Positions 62,649 to 64,000 of a stretch of DNA of 64,000 bases are shown piece after piece. The stretch is from Shouchella tritolerans. Lineage in GTDB: Bacteria; Bacillota; Bacilli; Bacillales; Bacillaceae_D. Below the pieces are notes generated by a model. That model was not told the DNA's origin, made no database searches, and saw only the letters and a program-made list of their open reading frames with translations. Made by a program: the position numbers and the translations under genes. The first letter of the stretch is position 1; each line of letters opens with the position of its first letter. The stretch lies in NCBI RefSeq assembly GCF_025770735.1, contig NZ_JAODPB010000005.1:310001-374000 (forward strand), read 5' to 3'.

Positions 62649-62662
62649 AGAACGTACATTCG
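62649..62662 (+). promoter_or_regulatory. LexA box before the YolD-like gene
   Basis: AGAACGTACATTCG (minus: CGAATGTACGTTCT) is one base off the Bacillus SOS box and ends 2 bp before TATAAT (62665-62670). In SPbeta, uvrX-yolD is LexA-controlled, which supports the reading. Confidence 0.6.
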
Positions 62663-62703
62663 CATATAATACAAACAAACGTTCCTAAGAAAGGATGGTT
62701 GTT

Positions 62704-63075
62704 ATGAAAAGCATGGATGATGTAAAAAATCAGTTTTGGCGCGGTAATCTCATGTGGGAAGAAAGAAGGATGATGCTGCCTGAGCATAAAGAAGCGTGGC
62801 TACAAATGCAAAAGGATGAAGATAAAGTCCCTCTGCATGGAGAATTGGACGAAGATCAATGGCGTGCGATTGGCGAGGTTGTCATGGACGCGCTAAATCA
62901 TACATTAATCGTCCGTTTGACCTACTGGAATGACGGCTATTACATTGACCGCAATTGCTACATATACAAAGTAGATGACATTGGCAAGCGCGTGCGTATT
63001 GAGTACGGCCCAACCGATGACAGCATACGCGAATGGATAGATATGCGGGTCATCTATGATGTGCAACGCATCTAA
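62704..63075 (+). CDS. YolD-like family protein
   Basis: This 123-residue protein has the YolD-like signature: QFWRGNLMWEERRMMLPEHK at the N-terminus and ALNHTLIVRLTYWNDGYYID with a following strand-rich part. YolD genes usually accompany an SOS-induced Y-family polymerase (UvrX); none follows here on this strand within the window. Start ATG 62704 after AAGAAAGGATGG; an ATG at 62695 lies inside the SD region. Confidence 0.85.
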   Translation: MKSMDDVKNQFWRGNLMWEERRMMLPEHKEAWLQMQKDEDKVPLHGELDEDQWRAIGEVVMDALNHTLIVRLTYWNDGYYIDRNCYIYKVDDIGKRVRIEYGPTDDSIREWIDMRVIYDVQRI

Positions 63076-63343
63076 CTGATGGGTTGATTTTTAGGCTGCT
63101 GCATATAGACTTGAGCAAAACTAAATCCTGCCTTGAAATGGGCTTGAAATGGCATACTCTGTTTCTTACGGGTATGCTTTTTTGTAGTTGGTCTGTTAGT
63201 CGAGGACTGTTGGCGTAAAAGAGTAAAATATGATTTATCATATGACGGTAAGAATCATTAATGTGGGTTGGAACTTGATGTTTTGCTGCAAGGTGGGTGT
63301 GTATAGCAAACAGAAGCGTATAAGCCGTTGCGTTTCTATTCAT
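63050..63343 (-). CDS. Hypothetical 97-residue protein
   Basis: ATG 63343 is preceded by GAAGGAGGTTTGAT, an excellent SD, which is why I keep it. The protein begins MNRNATAYTLLFAIHTHLAA and is helical with no known domain. Its 3' end overlaps the YolD-like gene by 26 bp convergently and it contains the rightward terminator of that gene (63152-63177), so the real end may be shorter or only the 5' part expressed. Confidence 0.5.
   Translation of the reverse strand: MNRNATAYTLLFAIHTHLAAKHQVPTHINDSYRHMINHILLFYANSPRLTDQLQKSIPVRNRVCHFKPISRQDLVLLKSICSSLKINPSVRCVAHHR
63152..63186 (+). terminator. Terminator after the YolD-like gene
   Basis: GCATAC-N14-GTATGC followed by T6. Confidence 0.65.
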
Positions 63344-63426
63344 ATCAAACCTCCTTCATCCCTATTCGATAGATTAACCCCGCATCCTTTGTCTATATTT
63401 GTCAAACGATTAATCTAAAATAGCCC

Positions 63427-63483
63427 TTTACATGCGATAACGCACATGGTATATTATAGATAACAAAAACATGCGGTAACGCA
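63427..63483 (+). promoter_or_regulatory. Promoter with two TGCGRTAACGCA dyads
   Basis: TTTACA (63427-63432), 17 bp, TATATT (63450-63455). TGCGATAACGCA fills 63433-63444 in the spacer and TGCGGTAACGCA lies at 63472-63483 in the leader; they are 39 bp apart. Likely operators of the following HTH protein or another phage repressor. Confidence 0.7.
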
Positions 63484-63504
63484 TATAAGAAAGGGATTGT
63501 AAAA

Positions 63505-64000
63505 ATGCTAGAAAACATTATTGGTGTAGAAGAAGCTGGGGAAATTCTTGGATTATCCCCTGGCACGGTTAAAAATTATTGCAATGAAGGAAAACTGGTA
63601 GCTCAAAAAATAGGGAAGACATGGTTACTAGATAAAAATAACCTAAAATTAACATACAAAAAGACAATAAAAAGCTTAAATGATATTTACTACAACGGAC
63701 TGACACTTTCATCAACATCGGGTATTCATGAAATTGAAGAAGGCTTTTACTTAGCGTTTTTCTCAAATGTACGACTATCACCTCAAGAATCAACAAGTCA
63801 CTTTAAAGTTACTTGGGATTTAAAACCGCTCTTTGATCTCGCCAGGAAAGGCGAATATGAATGGGGCGTTCCCCATGCAGTGGAAGGGATAAGCAAAGAA
63901 GAGAAAGAGGATCTTCTTGAGTACATTTCGACATTAGAACCCTATGGCAGGAAAATTGATGTGCGTGAGAAAGAATTTACTATTTTAAATCTACCTACGC
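63505..64000 (+). CDS. HTH-domain protein (MerR/excisionase-like N-terminus), 3' end outside window
   Basis: Open from ATG 63505 (AAAGGGA upstream) to the window end, 165 codons. Residues 7-45 (GVEEAGEILGLSPGTVKNYC ... KIGKTWLLDKN) form the excisionase/MerR-like winged helix. The remainder (from about 55) is not recognised. Two symmetric dyads in its promoter suggest autorepression, fitting a phage regulator. Confidence 0.7.
   Translation, partial: MLENIIGVEEAGEILGLSPGTVKNYCNEGKLVAQKIGKTWLLDKNNLKLTYKKTIKSLNDIYYNGLTLSSTSGIHEIEEGFYLAFFSNVRLSPQESTSHFKVTWDLKPLFDLARKGEYEWGVPHAVEGISKEEKEDLLEYISTLEPYGRKIDVREKEFTILNLPT

Larger units (their letters stand above)
60107..64000. mobile_element. Prophage-like element, one end (attachment site about 60107)
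   Basis: Starting where ytfP homology ends, the content changes to short AT-richer genes on both strands: an AimR-like receptor, its pro-peptide, small membrane peptides, a YolD-like SOS gene and an HTH protein. No integrase or structural gene is in view, so the type (SPbeta-like prophage versus other integrative element) is inferred from the arbitrium module and YolD. Confidence 0.75.

Noticed and set aside
1-64000. CRISPR arrays, tRNA or rRNA genes
   Set aside because: No regularly spaced repeats, no tRNA cloverleaf with anticodon arm and no rRNA stretch was recognised on reading; the only tandem repeats are the protein-coding units in sftA.

Overview
The window looks like a low-to-mid GC Bacillaceae chromosome. 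Much of the gene order follows the Bacillus subtilis ytf/ytp/ytz region: sppA-sspA-thiI-iscS, ezrA-hisJ-yttP-(IS)-ytsP-rpsD-tyrS, acsA/acuABC-ccpA-aroA-ytxGH-murC-sftA-ytpRQP-ytoQP-ytzB-trmB-ytzH-ytmP, then ytlP-ytkP, ytzE, ytgP and ytfP. A spore SASP gene, a T-box tyrS leader, sigma-A promoters and strong GGAGG ribosome sites agree. From memory the content resembles an alkaliphilic species such as Shouchella (Alkalihalobacillus) clausii; that species call is an inference.

Layout. 1-10 kb: membrane peptidase, spore protein, thiouridine/sulfur-relay pair, EzrA, HisJ, a TetR regulator, a decayed IS605/IS1341-type element (about 8.08-9.44 kb) and free-methionine-sulfoxide reductase. 10-24 kb: rpsD, tyrS with T-box, a class A PBP, acetyl-CoA synthetase diverging from acuABC, ccpA, DAHP synthase/chorismate mutase, ytxGH and murC. 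24-38 kb: sftA and a run of small housekeeping genes. 38-45 kb: a dihydrolipoyl dehydrogenase-E1alpha-E1beta-E2 operon of acetoin-dehydrogenase type, with a sigma-54 promoter and an AcoR-like activator. 45-48 kb: LrgAB-type pair, RNA cyclic phosphodiesterase, cysteine synthase homologue. 48-51 kb: accessory patch with an AraC/GyrI regulator, a wrecked aldo/keto reductase, a GNAT acetyltransferase and FosB. 51-60 kb: ytzE, pseudouridine synthase, two SEDS proteins, a MurJ-type flippase, SMP-30, YjbQ and M20 genes.

At about 60.11 kb the flavoprotein gene ytfP is cut, and the rest of the window (60.1-64 kb) is one end of a prophage-like element. Its edge carries what I read as an arbitrium-type lysis-lysogeny module on the minus strand. 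It has a 379-residue AimR-like receptor, a 43-residue secreted pro-peptide (aimP) five bases downstream, and a 54-residue ORF with a terminator in the aimX position. Two copies of an operator-like inverted repeat (8-bp arms, exactly 20-bp spacer) lie just upstream of aimR and just downstream of aimP. A divergent promoter covered by a perfect palindrome drives small phage genes, followed by a YolD-like gene with a LexA box and an HTH gene preceded by two dyads.

Scattered through the host part is a short palindromic intergenic element (ends CAGACTGATAGAAAACG and CGTTTGTCTACAGTCTG), usually between a stop codon and a terminator hairpin; five copies and one mini copy are visible.
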